Source: Streptomyces hydrogenans
Lineage (GTDB): Bacteria; Actinomycetota; Actinomycetes; Streptomycetales; Streptomycetaceae
Direction: 5' to 3'
DNA: 34,360 bases
Assembly (NCBI RefSeq): GCF_014656075.1
Contig: NZ_BNBS01000086.1
Coordinates: 1-34,360, forward strand
Position 1 is the first letter of the stretch. Every line of letters begins with the position of its first letter. The translations under genes and the position numbers were made by a program. A model generated the notes under the pieces. It was given only the letters and a program-made list of their open reading frames with translations. It was not told the origin of the DNA and did not search any database. Shown here in pieces: positions 7,679 through 15,066 of the stretch.

Positions 7679-8148
7679 AGCACGACATCGAGGTCCGGCC
7701 GATCGAGCCGGACCAGCTGGACGCGCTGCTCGCGCTGTGCGTCGAGCACGCGGCGTACGAGAAGGCGGAGTTCACCGACGACGGACAGGTGGAGCGCTGG
7801 CGCGCGGCGTTCTTCGCGGAGCGCCCCGCGCTGCACGGCTGGGTCGCGCTGGACGACGGCCGGCCCTGCGGCTTCATGACCGTCACCACGGACTTCGCCA
7901 CCTGGAGCGCGCGGCGGTTCGCGTACATGGACTGCCTGTACCTCCAGGAGCCGTACCGCGGCCTGGGGCTCGGGCGCGTCTTCCTGGAGCGGCTGCGGGA
8001 GTTCGCGGCCGCCGAGGGGTGCGGCTGGGCCGAGTGGCAGACGCCGCCGGACAACGAGTCGGGCATCGGCTTCTACCGGCGCATGGGCGCCGCCACCAAG
8101 GACAAGGTCCGTTTCAGCTACGACGTCGGGGCGGGTGGTCTCTCGTGA
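7675..8148 (+). CDS. GNAT-family N-acetyltransferase
   Basis: This is a 157-residue acyl-CoA transferase. The core GNAT signature is present: strand 4 ending in FAYMDCLYLQEPYRGLGLGRVFLERL, where the RGLGLGR segment is the acetyl-CoA pyrophosphate-binding loop (Q/RxxGxG/A), followed by FAAAEGCGWAEWQTPPDNESGIGFYRRMG. The overall layout is that of small-amine or amino-acid acetyltransferases. In this cluster it could acetylate an amino or hydrazino nitrogen of an intermediate, or detoxify the product. It starts with GTG overlapping the previous stop, and its own TGA overlaps the next GTG at 8145. The acceptor substrate is unknown. Confidence 0.85.
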   Translation: MKHDIEVRPIEPDQLDALLALCVEHAAYEKAEFTDDGQVERWRAAFFAERPALHGWVALDDGRPCGFMTVTTDFATWSARRFAYMDCLYLQEPYRGLGLGRVFLERLREFAAAEGCGWAEWQTPPDNESGIGFYRRMGAATKDKVRFSYDVGAGGLS

Positions 8149-9797
8149 CGCAGGGTTCCGCGACGGCGGACTCCCGGGTGGCGCTGCCCCCGTGGTCGAT
8201 CGATCCCGCCGACCGGGAGCGCCCCGCGCCGGCGCTCGGCGACCTCGTCCGCACGGCGGCGGCGGCCTGGCCGGACCGCCCGGCCCTGCACGACGGGCGG
8301 CTCGGGCTGACCTTCGCCGAGCTGGAGCGGCGGGCCACGACGCTCGCGGCCTGGCTGGCCGGGCAGGGCGTCGGACCGGGCGACCGGGTGGCGATCCTGG
8401 CCGAGAAGAGTGCGCTCGTGCCGGTCCTGGCCGTCGCGATCTGGAAGTGCGGCGCCGTCTACGTGCCGCTCGACGGCACGGCCCCGGTGCCGCGGCTGCG
8501 CGGGCTGCTCGGCCGGCTCGACCCGCGGGTGGTGCTCGCGCTCGACGACCGGGAGCCGGTGGCCGAGAACGGGCGCTGGGTGGGCCGGACGGAGCTGGAC
8601 GGCATCCTGTCGGGCCCGGCCCGGGAGTGGCCGACCGTGCCGCACGGCCCCGACGCCACCGCGTACATCATCTTCACCTCGGGCTCCACGGGTGAGCCCA
8701 AGGGCGTGGAGATCACCGTCGCGAACCTGGTCGCGTACTTCGGGAACCACAACGAGGTGCTGCGGTTCACGCCGGAGTCGCGGGTGTTCAGCCTGTCGCC
8801 GTTCCACTTCGACGTGTCGATCGAGGACACGCTGCTGCCGCTGTCGCTCGGCGCGTTCGTCCACCAGTTCCGTGGCATGCACGCCGGGGCGGTGATGCGG
8901 GCGGTCATCACCCGCGAGCGGATCACCCATCTGATCGCGGTCTCCACGCTGCTGACGATGATCACCGAGGGCGGGAAGCACGTCACCCGGGAGAACTTCC
9001 CGCGGCTGGAGATGGTGATGACGGGCGCGGAGGTCTGCGACCCCGGCGTCATCAACGTCTGGAAGGACGGCCTGCCCGAGGTCCGGGTGATCAACGTCTA
9101 CGGGCCGACCGAGGCGACGATCGTGTGCGTCGCCCACGAGATCGAGCGGGTCGACCCGGAGCGCGTCGCCTCCTACCCGATCGGCCGGCCGCTGCGCGGC
9201 GTCGTCGCCCGGATCATGGACGACGGCACCGAGGTACACGAGCCGGACCGGGTCGGCGAGTTGTGGATCGGCGGCGAGCAGGTGATGCGCGGCTACTACG
9301 GCCAGCCGGAGGAGACGGCCCGGCGCGTGGTCGAGGTCGACGGCGTCCGTCACTACCGCACCGGCGACCTGTGCAGCTACGACGAGAACGGCGACATCGT
9401 CTTCCGCGGCCGCAACGACGACGAGGTGAAGCTGGCCGGCCGCCGGATCCACCTCGGCGAGATCCGGCAGACCGTGCTGAGCTGCCCCGGCGTCGAGCGG
9501 GCGGCCGTCGCCCTCGTCCAGCGCCTCGGCCACGACGTGATCGCCCTGGTGGTGATGGCGCCTGACCGGGCCGTGGTGGCGGACGTGGAGAAGCGGCTGG
9601 CGGAGCTGCTGCCCTCCTACATGCTGCCGACCGTGGTCGCCTGGTCGCCCGAGCTCAGCGTCTCCTCCACGGGCAAGACGGACGAGAAGCTGCTGATGGG
9701 GCGGCTGGCCGACGCGGCCCGCGCGTCGAGCGCGACCCGCTTCGTCCTCACCGCGGACGGGGACGCCGAGCCCGTCGACGAGGACGGCCATGCCTGA
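8145..9797 (+). CDS. Stand-alone adenylation protein (intact NRPS-type A domain)
   Basis: This 550-residue AMP-forming enzyme is expected to activate a carboxylic acid with ATP and load it on the carrier encoded downstream. All core motifs look functional: A3 FTSGSTGEPKG (residues 177-187, Lys186), A4 FHFDVS with the Asp223 that normally pairs with an alpha-amino group, A5 NVYGPTEAT (317-325), A6 GELWIGGEQVMRGYY, A7 YRTGDL, A8 GRNDDEVKLAGRRIHLGEI and A10 STGKTDEKLL with catalytic Lys511. There is no carrier or condensation domain. Given the hydrazine genes, a hydrazino acid such as hydrazinoacetic acid is the likeliest substrate; the retained Asp223 fits an amine-like group on C-alpha. The N-terminus (VALPPWSIDPA) and the C-terminal tail (TADGDAEPVDE) are shared with the degenerate paralogue at 10704. 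GTG start overlaps the GNAT stop. Confidence 0.9.
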   Translation: MTQGSATADSRVALPPWSIDPADRERPAPALGDLVRTAAAAWPDRPALHDGRLGLTFAELERRATTLAAWLAGQGVGPGDRVAILAEKSALVPVLAVAIWKCGAVYVPLDGTAPVPRLRGLLGRLDPRVVLALDDREPVAENGRWVGRTELDGILSGPAREWPTVPHGPDATAYIIFTSGSTGEPKGVEITVANLVAYFGNHNEVLRFTPESRVFSLSPFHFDVSIEDTLLPLSLGAFVHQFRGMHAGAVMRAVITRERITHLIAVSTLLTMITEGGKHVTRENFPRLEMVMTGAEVCDPGVINVWKDGLPEVRVINVYGPTEATIVCVAHEIERVDPERVASYPIGRPLRGVVARIMDDGTEVHEPDRVGELWIGGEQVMRGYYGQPEETARRVVEVDGVRHYRTGDLCSYDENGDIVFRGRNDDEVKLAGRRIHLGEIRQTVLSCPGVERAAVALVQRLGHDVIALVVMAPDRAVVADVEKRLAELLPSYMLPTVVAWSPELSVSSTGKTDEKLLMGRLADAARASSATRFVLTADGDAEPVDEDGHA

Positions 9798-10707
9798 TAC
9801 GGAAACCGCCCTCCTGCACCCCGAGTTCGGGCGGCTCGCCGCCGCACGGAGGATCATGGGGGCGCCCGGGCCCACCGGCTCGCTCACCGAGGACCGGGCC
9901 AACGCCGAGCGCTGGATCGCCCGGTTCGGCGGCGCGGCCGATCCGGACGACGGCGCCGCGGTCGAGACGGGGCCGCACTCGGTCACCGTCCGGCCGGCCC
10001 GGGAGGACGCGGACGCCCCGTGGGTGCTCTACGTCCACGGGGGCGGGATGGTCTACTACTCGACCGCCGTCTTCCAGCCCTTCTTACGCCGCCTGGCCGG
10101 CGAACTCCGCTCCCCGGTGGAGGCGTTCGACTACCTCAAGGCGCCGGAGCACACCGTCGAGGAGTCGGTGGAGCTGCTCGCCGAGCGGATCTCCTTACGC
10201 TGCCGGACCCTGACCGACCGTCCGATCGTGCTGGCCGGCGACAGCGTCGGCGGACTCCTCTCCCTCTACCTCGCCCTGCGGGTGCTGCCCGGGACGTTCT
10301 CCCGGATCGTGCTCCTCTATCCGGTCCTCGACCTGCGGACCGAGCGCCCGTCCTACCGGGCCTTCGGCGAGGGCCACTTCCTCGACCGCGACGCGATGCG
10401 GCTCTTCACCTCCTTCCTCGCCCCCTTCTTCGCCGCCCGCGGCTTCGACCCGATGGACCTGCCGGAGGGCGACCTGGCCCGGCTCCCGGAGTGCTCGATC
10501 GTGACCGCCGGCTGCGACGTGCTCCGCGACGAGGGCCTCGCCTGGGCCGCGTCGACCGCCGCCCGCTCGCCGGGCCTGCGCCACCGGCACTTCCCGGACC
10601 TCCCGCACGACTTCTGCCTGTACGCCGGACGGCTGGCCTCGGCCGGGAGCGCCGTCACCGAGATCGCCAGGACCGCCTTCCCTCTCGACGAACGGGGTCG
10701 CCCGTGA
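9790..10707 (+). CDS. Alpha/beta-hydrolase (HSL/acetyl-esterase type) with two TTA codons
   Basis: This 305-residue hydrolase-fold protein has the oxyanion motif HGGG (83-86), the nucleophile elbow GDSVGG with Ser152, Asp243 (TAGCDVLRDEG) and His273 (LPHDFCLY), so the triad is complete. Members act as esterases, thioesterases or, in biosynthetic clusters, acyltransferases that offload carrier-bound acyl groups. The gene overlaps A1 by 8 bp and A2 by 4 bp and lies between the two adenylation genes, so it probably releases or transfers the activated acid, or edits mis-loaded carrier. Leu99 (10084-10086) and Leu136 (10195-10197) are both TTA, the codon read by the developmentally controlled bldA tRNA in Streptomyces, which would make the whole coupled block dependent on bldA. 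Confidence 0.88.
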   Translation: MPDTETALLHPEFGRLAAARRIMGAPGPTGSLTEDRANAERWIARFGGAADPDDGAAVETGPHSVTVRPAREDADAPWVLYVHGGGMVYYSTAVFQPFLRRLAGELRSPVEAFDYLKAPEHTVEESVELLAERISLRCRTLTDRPIVLAGDSVGGLLSLYLALRVLPGTFSRIVLLYPVLDLRTERPSYRAFGEGHFLDRDAMRLFTSFLAPFFAARGFDPMDLPEGDLARLPECSIVTAGCDVLRDEGLAWAASTAARSPGLRHRHFPDLPHDFCLYAGRLASAGSAVTEIARTAFPLDERGRP

Positions 10708-12341
10708 CAGCCCGAACCGGTGCGGTGGCCCTGCCGCCGTGGTCGACCGATCCCGCCGGCGCGGCCGGACCGCCGCCCGCCCCGGGCGATCTGCTGGCGG
10801 CGCCGGCCCGCAGGTGGCCGGACCGCCCCGCGATCGACGACGGGACGGTGACGCACACCTTCGCCGAGCTGGAGGCGGGCGCCCTGGCGCTGGCGGGCCG
10901 GCTGGCCGCCGAGGGGATCGGCGCGGGTGACCGGGTGGTGGTCCTCGCCGAGAAAAGGTCTGTCATGCCCATGATCATCCTGGGCATCTGGAAGCGCGGC
11001 GCCGTCTACGTCCCCCTCGACGCCACCGAGCCCGAGGACCGGCTGCGCGCCCTGCTCGCCCGGCTGCGCCCCGCCGCCGTCCTCACCCTGGGCGACCGGG
11101 AGCCGCCGGCCCCCGGCGCCCTCCTGCTCGGCGGCGAACGGCTCGCCGGCGTGCTCGCCGGACCCGCCGCCCCGCACCCCACCGTCGCGCACGGCCCGGA
11201 GGACGTCGCGTACATCGTCTTCGCCTCCGGGGCGACGGGCGAGCCGCAGGGCGCCGAGATCACCGCCGAGGGCCTCTTCGCGCACTTCACCGGCCACAAC
11301 GAGGTGCTGCGCTGCACGCCGGACTCCCGCGTCCTGAGCCTCTCCCCCTTCCACTTCGACGTGTCGCTCCTCGACACCCTGCTCCCCCTGTCGGTGGGCG
11401 CCTTCGTCCACCAGTTCCGCAGCCTCCCGGCGGGCGCCGTCATGCGCTCCGTGATCGCCCGGCAGCGCATCACCCACCTCCTCGCGGTCACCGTGATGCT
11501 CGGCCTGATCACCGGCGACGGACGCCAGATCACCCGGGCCAAGCTGCCCGCGCTCGAACTGGTCATGACCGGCGCCCAGGTCTGCCACCCCGACGTGCTG
11601 CGCGTCTGGGGCCGCGAGCTGCCGGAGACCCGGGTCGTCCAGGCGTTCGGCCCGCCCGAGGCCACGATCTTCGCCTTCAGCCACCCGGTCGGCCCGGCGG
11701 ACACCGACCGCGACACCCCCTGCCCCGTCGGCACACCGCTGCGGGGCGTGCGGGCGCGGCTGGTGCGCGACGACGGCACCGAGGCCGAGGGACCGGGCGC
11801 CGAGGGCGAGCTGTGGGTCGGCGGGCCGCAGGTCATGCGCGGCTACTTCGACCAGGTCGGGGAGACCGCCCGGGTCGTCGTCGAGGCCGACGGGACCCGC
11901 TGGTTCAGGACCGGCGACACCTGCGTCCGCGACGCCGACGGCGCGCTGGTGCTGCGCCGGCACGACGAGCGGATCACCTGGCTGGCCGGGCGCCGCACCC
12001 ACCTGGCCGAGATCACCCGGACCGCCCTCGGCTGCGGCGGCGTCGAGCGGGCCGTCGCCGCGGCCGTGCGGCGCGAGGGACGCGACACCGTCGCCCTCGC
12101 CGTCGCGTCGAAGGACCCCCGGACGCTCGCCGAGGTCACCGCGCACCTGCGCGGCCACCTGCCCGAGCCCCTGCGCCCGGCCCTGCTGGCCTGGACGCCC
12201 GCCGCGCCCGCCCCGCAGCCCGAGGAGCGCGAGCTGCTCCGGTGGCTCGCCGAAGCGGCCCAGCACGCCCGGACCCCGTACGTCGCGCTGTCGGCCGACG
12301 GCGCCGCCGAGCCTATCGATGAGGTGGAGACATGCCCGTAG
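10704..12341 (+). CDS. Adenylation-like protein with lost catalytic lysines (probable pseudo-A domain)
   Basis: This 545-residue protein is a clear full-length paralogue of the protein at 8145: same N-terminal VALPPWSTDPA, same FHFDVS (Asp219) and same C-terminal SADGAAEPIDE tail. The ATP-handling motifs are eroded, though. A3 reads ASGATGEPQG (the Lys is Gln182), A5 reads QAFGPPEAT (Thr to Pro), A8 reads LRRHDERITWLAGRRTHLAEI, and at A10 the essential Lys aligns with Gln in APQPEERELL. The frame is intact over 1.6 kb and is coupled on both sides, so it is kept as protein. Options are a structural or allosteric partner of the intact A protein, an acyl-binding scaffold, or an enzyme using pre-activated substrate. 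Independent adenylation seems unlikely. GTG start overlaps the hydrolase stop. Confidence 0.88.
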   Translation: MTARTGAVALPPWSTDPAGAAGPPPAPGDLLAAPARRWPDRPAIDDGTVTHTFAELEAGALALAGRLAAEGIGAGDRVVVLAEKRSVMPMIILGIWKRGAVYVPLDATEPEDRLRALLARLRPAAVLTLGDREPPAPGALLLGGERLAGVLAGPAAPHPTVAHGPEDVAYIVFASGATGEPQGAEITAEGLFAHFTGHNEVLRCTPDSRVLSLSPFHFDVSLLDTLLPLSVGAFVHQFRSLPAGAVMRSVIARQRITHLLAVTVMLGLITGDGRQITRAKLPALELVMTGAQVCHPDVLRVWGRELPETRVVQAFGPPEATIFAFSHPVGPADTDRDTPCPVGTPLRGVRARLVRDDGTEAEGPGAEGELWVGGPQVMRGYFDQVGETARVVVEADGTRWFRTGDTCVRDADGALVLRRHDERITWLAGRRTHLAEITRTALGCGGVERAVAAAVRREGRDTVALAVASKDPRTLAEVTAHLRGHLPEPLRPALLAWTPAAPAPQPEERELLRWLAEAAQHARTPYVALSADGAAEPIDEVETCP

Positions 12342-13042
12342 CGGTGAACGACACGGTCAAGGAGAAGGTCGCCGAGTACCTGGAGGCGGCGCTGGGCAAG
12401 CCGGTGGACCTCGCCCCGCTGCCCGACACCACCCCGCTCAACACCCTGGGTCTGGACTCGCTGCTGACCATCAGCGTCCTCGTGACCCTGCTGGAGGACT
12501 GCGGGGTCGACCTGGGCGAGCACGCCGACTCGCTCGTCACCCCGAGCACCCTCGGCGACCTGTACGCGATCGCCGACCGGTTCCTCGGCGAGCCGGAGGC
12601 CCCGCAGCCCGCGGCCGCCGCCGCGACCTCCGGCGACGCGGGCGAGTACAGCGCCCAACTCGCCCACTACCAGGCCAAGCTGGCGTACGAGACCGACTCC
12701 GCTGACCTCCGGGACGCCCTCGCGGCCGGCCAGGACCTCGTCGTCGTCGACGGGCGCAGCAGCGAGTCGTACGCGGCGGAGCACATCCCCGGCGCGATCA
12801 GCATCCCGCACCGCTCGATCTCCCAGGACTCGCTGGCCGGCCTGTCCAAGGCGCCGCTGTACGTGACGTACTGCGACGGCATCGGCTGCAACGCCTCCAC
12901 CAAGACGGCGATCAAGCTGGCCACGGCCGGCTTCCGGGTCAAGGAGCTGATCGGCGGCCTCGACTGGTGGAAGCGGGACGGCCACCCGACCGAGGGCCAC
13001 GCGGCGCCGGAGCACGCCCACCACGCCGCCTGCGGGTGCTGA
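12332..13042 (+). CDS. Peptidyl/acyl carrier protein fused to a rhodanese domain
   Basis: This is a 236-residue two-domain protein. Residues 1-85 are a carrier domain with the phosphopantetheine site LGLDSLL (Ser43). After an Ala/Pro-rich linker (about 88-103), residues 115-218 form a single-domain rhodanese: VVVDGRSSESYAAEHIPGAISIP, then the active-site loop YCDGIGCN with the sulfur-carrying Cys181, then GFRVKELIGGLDWWKRDG. The tail HAHHAACGC clusters His and Cys and looks able to bind metal or a second sulfur. The carrier half should receive the acyl group from the A protein at 8145. The rhodanese half normally passes persulfide sulfur; its partner here is unknown. It could supply sulfur to the carrier-bound acid, or be a scaffold. 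Its start overlaps the previous gene by 10 bp. Confidence 0.9.
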   Translation: MPVAVNDTVKEKVAEYLEAALGKPVDLAPLPDTTPLNTLGLDSLLTISVLVTLLEDCGVDLGEHADSLVTPSTLGDLYAIADRFLGEPEAPQPAAAAATSGDAGEYSAQLAHYQAKLAYETDSADLRDALAAGQDLVVVDGRSSESYAAEHIPGAISIPHRSISQDSLAGLSKAPLYVTYCDGIGCNASTKTAIKLATAGFRVKELIGGLDWWKRDGHPTEGHAAPEHAHHAACGC

Positions 13043-13043
13043 C

Positions 13044-13062
13044 CGGCTCCGTGCCGGAGCCG
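13044..13062. terminator. Stem-loop after the carrier-rhodanese gene
   Basis: CGGCTCCG (13044-13051) and CGGAGCCG (13055-13062) form a perfect 8-bp stem with a 3-nt loop, 2 nt after the stop. An outer TGACCG/CGGTCA pair (13040-13045, 13065-13070) could form an alternative, longer structure. It may be a terminator or an mRNA-stabilising hairpin between the first block and the flavoprotein gene. There is no U-tract. Confidence 0.42.
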
Positions 13063-13110
13063 AGCGGTCACACCGAAAGTCCGTCCGACCGAGATGTGGG
13101 GAGCAGAAGG

Positions 13111-14370
13111 ATGAGCACCGAGGAGTACGACGACGCGCCGCTGGACGTGGCGGTGGTGGGCGGCAGCCTCGCCGGCTGCGCCACCGCCATCCACTTCGGC
13201 ACGATGGGGTACCGGGTCGCGGTCTTCGAGAAGAAGGCCACGCCCGACGCGTACCACAAGCAGCTCTGCACCCACTTCGTGCAGCCGCACACCGTGCCCC
13301 TGCTGGCCCCCCTCGGGCTGGCCCATCTCCGCGAGCCGTCCCGTTCGGTGGCGACCAAGGCCGTCTTCGTCACGCCGGGCGGCGTGGTCGAGACGCCCGG
13401 CACCGGCTACGACCCCGAGCTGCCCGACTCGTACGCGCTCAACCTGGAGCGGCGGGTCCTCGACCCGGCGATCCGGGAGTCGGCGCGGCGCCACGGCGTC
13501 CGGTTCGTCGAGGCCACCGCCGTGGAGGGGCTCGCGCGGGACGACTCCGGATGGACCCTGGAGACCCGGGGCGAGTCCGGGGACCCCCGGCGGTACCGGG
13601 CCCGGCTGGTGGTGGCGGCGGACGGGCGGCGCTCCCGGCTCGCGGGACTGCTCGGCAACGAGGCGGAGAGCAGGCCCAACGAACGCGCCGCGCTCTTCGG
13701 CTACTTCCGGGGCATCCCGGCCCCCGCGGACAACCGCTCGGTGTTCGTGATGAACGACCGCGACCTGGCGTGCAGTTACCCGCTCGTCGACGGCAGGACC
13801 GAACTCGTCCTCTTCGCGGAGAAGTCGCGGGTGGAGGGGTGGCGCGGCGCGGACGGCCGCATGCAGGAGTTCCTGAAGTACTTCGACGGCCTGCCGGACG
13901 CGCCCCCGGTGACCGACGCGGTCCCGGAGGGGCCCCTGCTGGGCTACGGCGACTATCCGAGCCTGATCCGCCGACCGGTCGCCGGCTCCGTGCCGTTCGT
14001 CGGCGACGCGGCCCTGTCGCTGGACGCCATGAGCGGCGTCGGCTGCGGCTTCGCGCTGCTCTCGGCGCAGCTGCTGGCCCACGCCTTCGCCGGCCGCGCG
14101 CTGGACGCGGAGGGCGTGCGGGACGGGCTGGACGACTACCGGCAGCGGTTCGAGAAGACCGTCCTGCCGCACGCCGAGGGAATCTGCGGGGACTCGCTCG
14201 TCGACAAGGACGAGGCGACCCGGCAGAGGATGTTCGAGACCATCTGCGGAAACCCGGAACTGAGCCAGAAGTACCTGGCCCTGACCGGCCGCATGGTGCT
14301 GCCCGCCGAATTCCAGCGCGCCTTCATGCGGGGACTGATGGCCCGCGGTTCGGGTGCCGCGCGGAAATAG
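13111..14370 (+). CDS. FAD-dependent monooxygenase/oxidase (PHBH fold)
   Basis: This is a 419-residue flavoprotein. The dinucleotide fold is VAVVGGSLAGCATAIHFG (GGSLAG at 17-22), then the acidic ribose-binding strand AVFEKK. The second FAD motif FVGDAALSLDAMSGVGCGFAL (Asp about 299) is typical of the p-hydroxybenzoate hydroxylase/halogenase/geranylgeranyl-reductase superfamily. The lysine pair of flavin halogenases is not evident. Such enzymes hydroxylate, epoxidise or dehydrogenate, including on carrier-bound substrates. Following a carrier gene in a hydrazine cluster, a two-electron oxidation of a carrier-bound hydrazino or hydrazono acid is an attractive role; this is inference. The ATG has AGAAGG immediately upstream (13105-13110), with GGGGAG at 13098-13103 at better spacing. 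Confidence 0.82.
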   Translation: MSTEEYDDAPLDVAVVGGSLAGCATAIHFGTMGYRVAVFEKKATPDAYHKQLCTHFVQPHTVPLLAPLGLAHLREPSRSVATKAVFVTPGGVVETPGTGYDPELPDSYALNLERRVLDPAIRESARRHGVRFVEATAVEGLARDDSGWTLETRGESGDPRRYRARLVVAADGRRSRLAGLLGNEAESRPNERAALFGYFRGIPAPADNRSVFVMNDRDLACSYPLVDGRTELVLFAEKSRVEGWRGADGRMQEFLKYFDGLPDAPPVTDAVPEGPLLGYGDYPSLIRRPVAGSVPFVGDAALSLDAMSGVGCGFALLSAQLLAHAFAGRALDAEGVRDGLDDYRQRFEKTVLPHAEGICGDSLVDKDEATRQRMFETICGNPELSQKYLALTGRMVLPAEFQRAFMRGLMARGSGAARK

Positions 14371-14405
14371 GCGAAAGGAATTCCCCACCCCCGCCGAAGG
14401 CATCA

Positions 14406-14443
14406 CCGGGCATTTCGCCGGGCCACTCCGGGACATCCCCGGG
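14406..14443. repeat. Four CCGGG motifs at about 11-bp spacing
   Basis: CCGGG begins at 14406, 14418, 14428 and 14439 (intervals 12, 10, 11), and the last two belong to an exact 10-bp direct repeat CCGGGACATC (14428-14437, 14439-14448). Helically phased short repeats of this kind are how SARP/OmpR-type activators bind in Streptomyces, but no such regulator is in the window. It lies in the 100-nt gap ahead of the DUF3291 gene. Confidence 0.35.
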
Positions 14444-14470
14444 ACATCACCAGGAAAGGAACAGAGGCCG

Positions 14471-15022
14471 ATGTCGCGTGTCGCTTTCACGACGTTCGCG
14501 ATTCTGAAGAAGCCGTACGGGAATCCCGAGGTGCAGGAGTTCGACGACCTGACGCCGCCGACCTTCGAGCAGGCCGAGCGCGCCGCCGGCTTCGTCGCCC
14601 GGGCGAAGGAGGACCCCGGCCAGAGCCACCTCACCAACTTCCAGCGTGACTGGGGCGACTGGGGCAAGTTCGAGGTGCCGCGCTTCTACACCGGCGGGCG
14701 GACGAACGAGACCGACAGCCGGGCGTCGACCCTCTCCCTCTGGGCCGACCTCGACTCCGTCTTCGCCTTCGTCTACGACGGGCTGCACCGCTCCACCCTG
14801 AGCCGGCGCCACGAGTGGTTCCTCAAGCCCGAGTGGCCCTCGTACGCGGCCTGGTGGGTCCCCGACGACACCACCCCCACCTGGGCGGACGCCTGCGCCC
14901 GGCTGGAGCACCTGCACGACCACGGGCCCTCGCCGTTCGCGTTCTCGTTCCGCCGGCCCTTCGACGCCGACGGCGCCCCGACGCGGCTCGGTCCGGCCGA
15001 GCGGCGCGGCACCGGCGCCTGA
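14471..15022 (+). CDS. DUF3291-like protein
   Basis: This 183-residue soluble protein starts MSRVAFTTFAILKKPYGNPEVQEF. It continues with a helix FEQAERAAGFVARAKEDP and then RFYTGGRTNETDSRASTLSLWADLDSVFAFVYDGLHRSTLSRRHEWFLKPEWPSYAAWWVPDD. The WxDLxSVxxFVYxGxHxxxLxRRxEWF pattern and the later YAAWWV are hallmarks of DUF3291 proteins, which have a dimeric ferredoxin-like barrel related to ABM and heme-binding families. The His/Arg-rich segment could hold a cofactor, but none is proven. It lies just upstream of the hydrazine-forming gene, 44 nt apart, suggesting a role in N-N chemistry or handling of the hydrazine. The ATG at 14471 follows an AGAGG; the in-frame upstream extension crosses the intergenic repeats. 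Confidence 0.75.
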   Translation: MSRVAFTTFAILKKPYGNPEVQEFDDLTPPTFEQAERAAGFVARAKEDPGQSHLTNFQRDWGDWGKFEVPRFYTGGRTNETDSRASTLSLWADLDSVFAFVYDGLHRSTLSRRHEWFLKPEWPSYAAWWVPDDTTPTWADACARLEHLHDHGPSPFAFSFRRPFDADGAPTRLGPAERRGTGA

Positions 15023-15066
15023 CGCCGCACACCGCTCCGTCCCAACCACTCCACCAGGGGGTCCCC

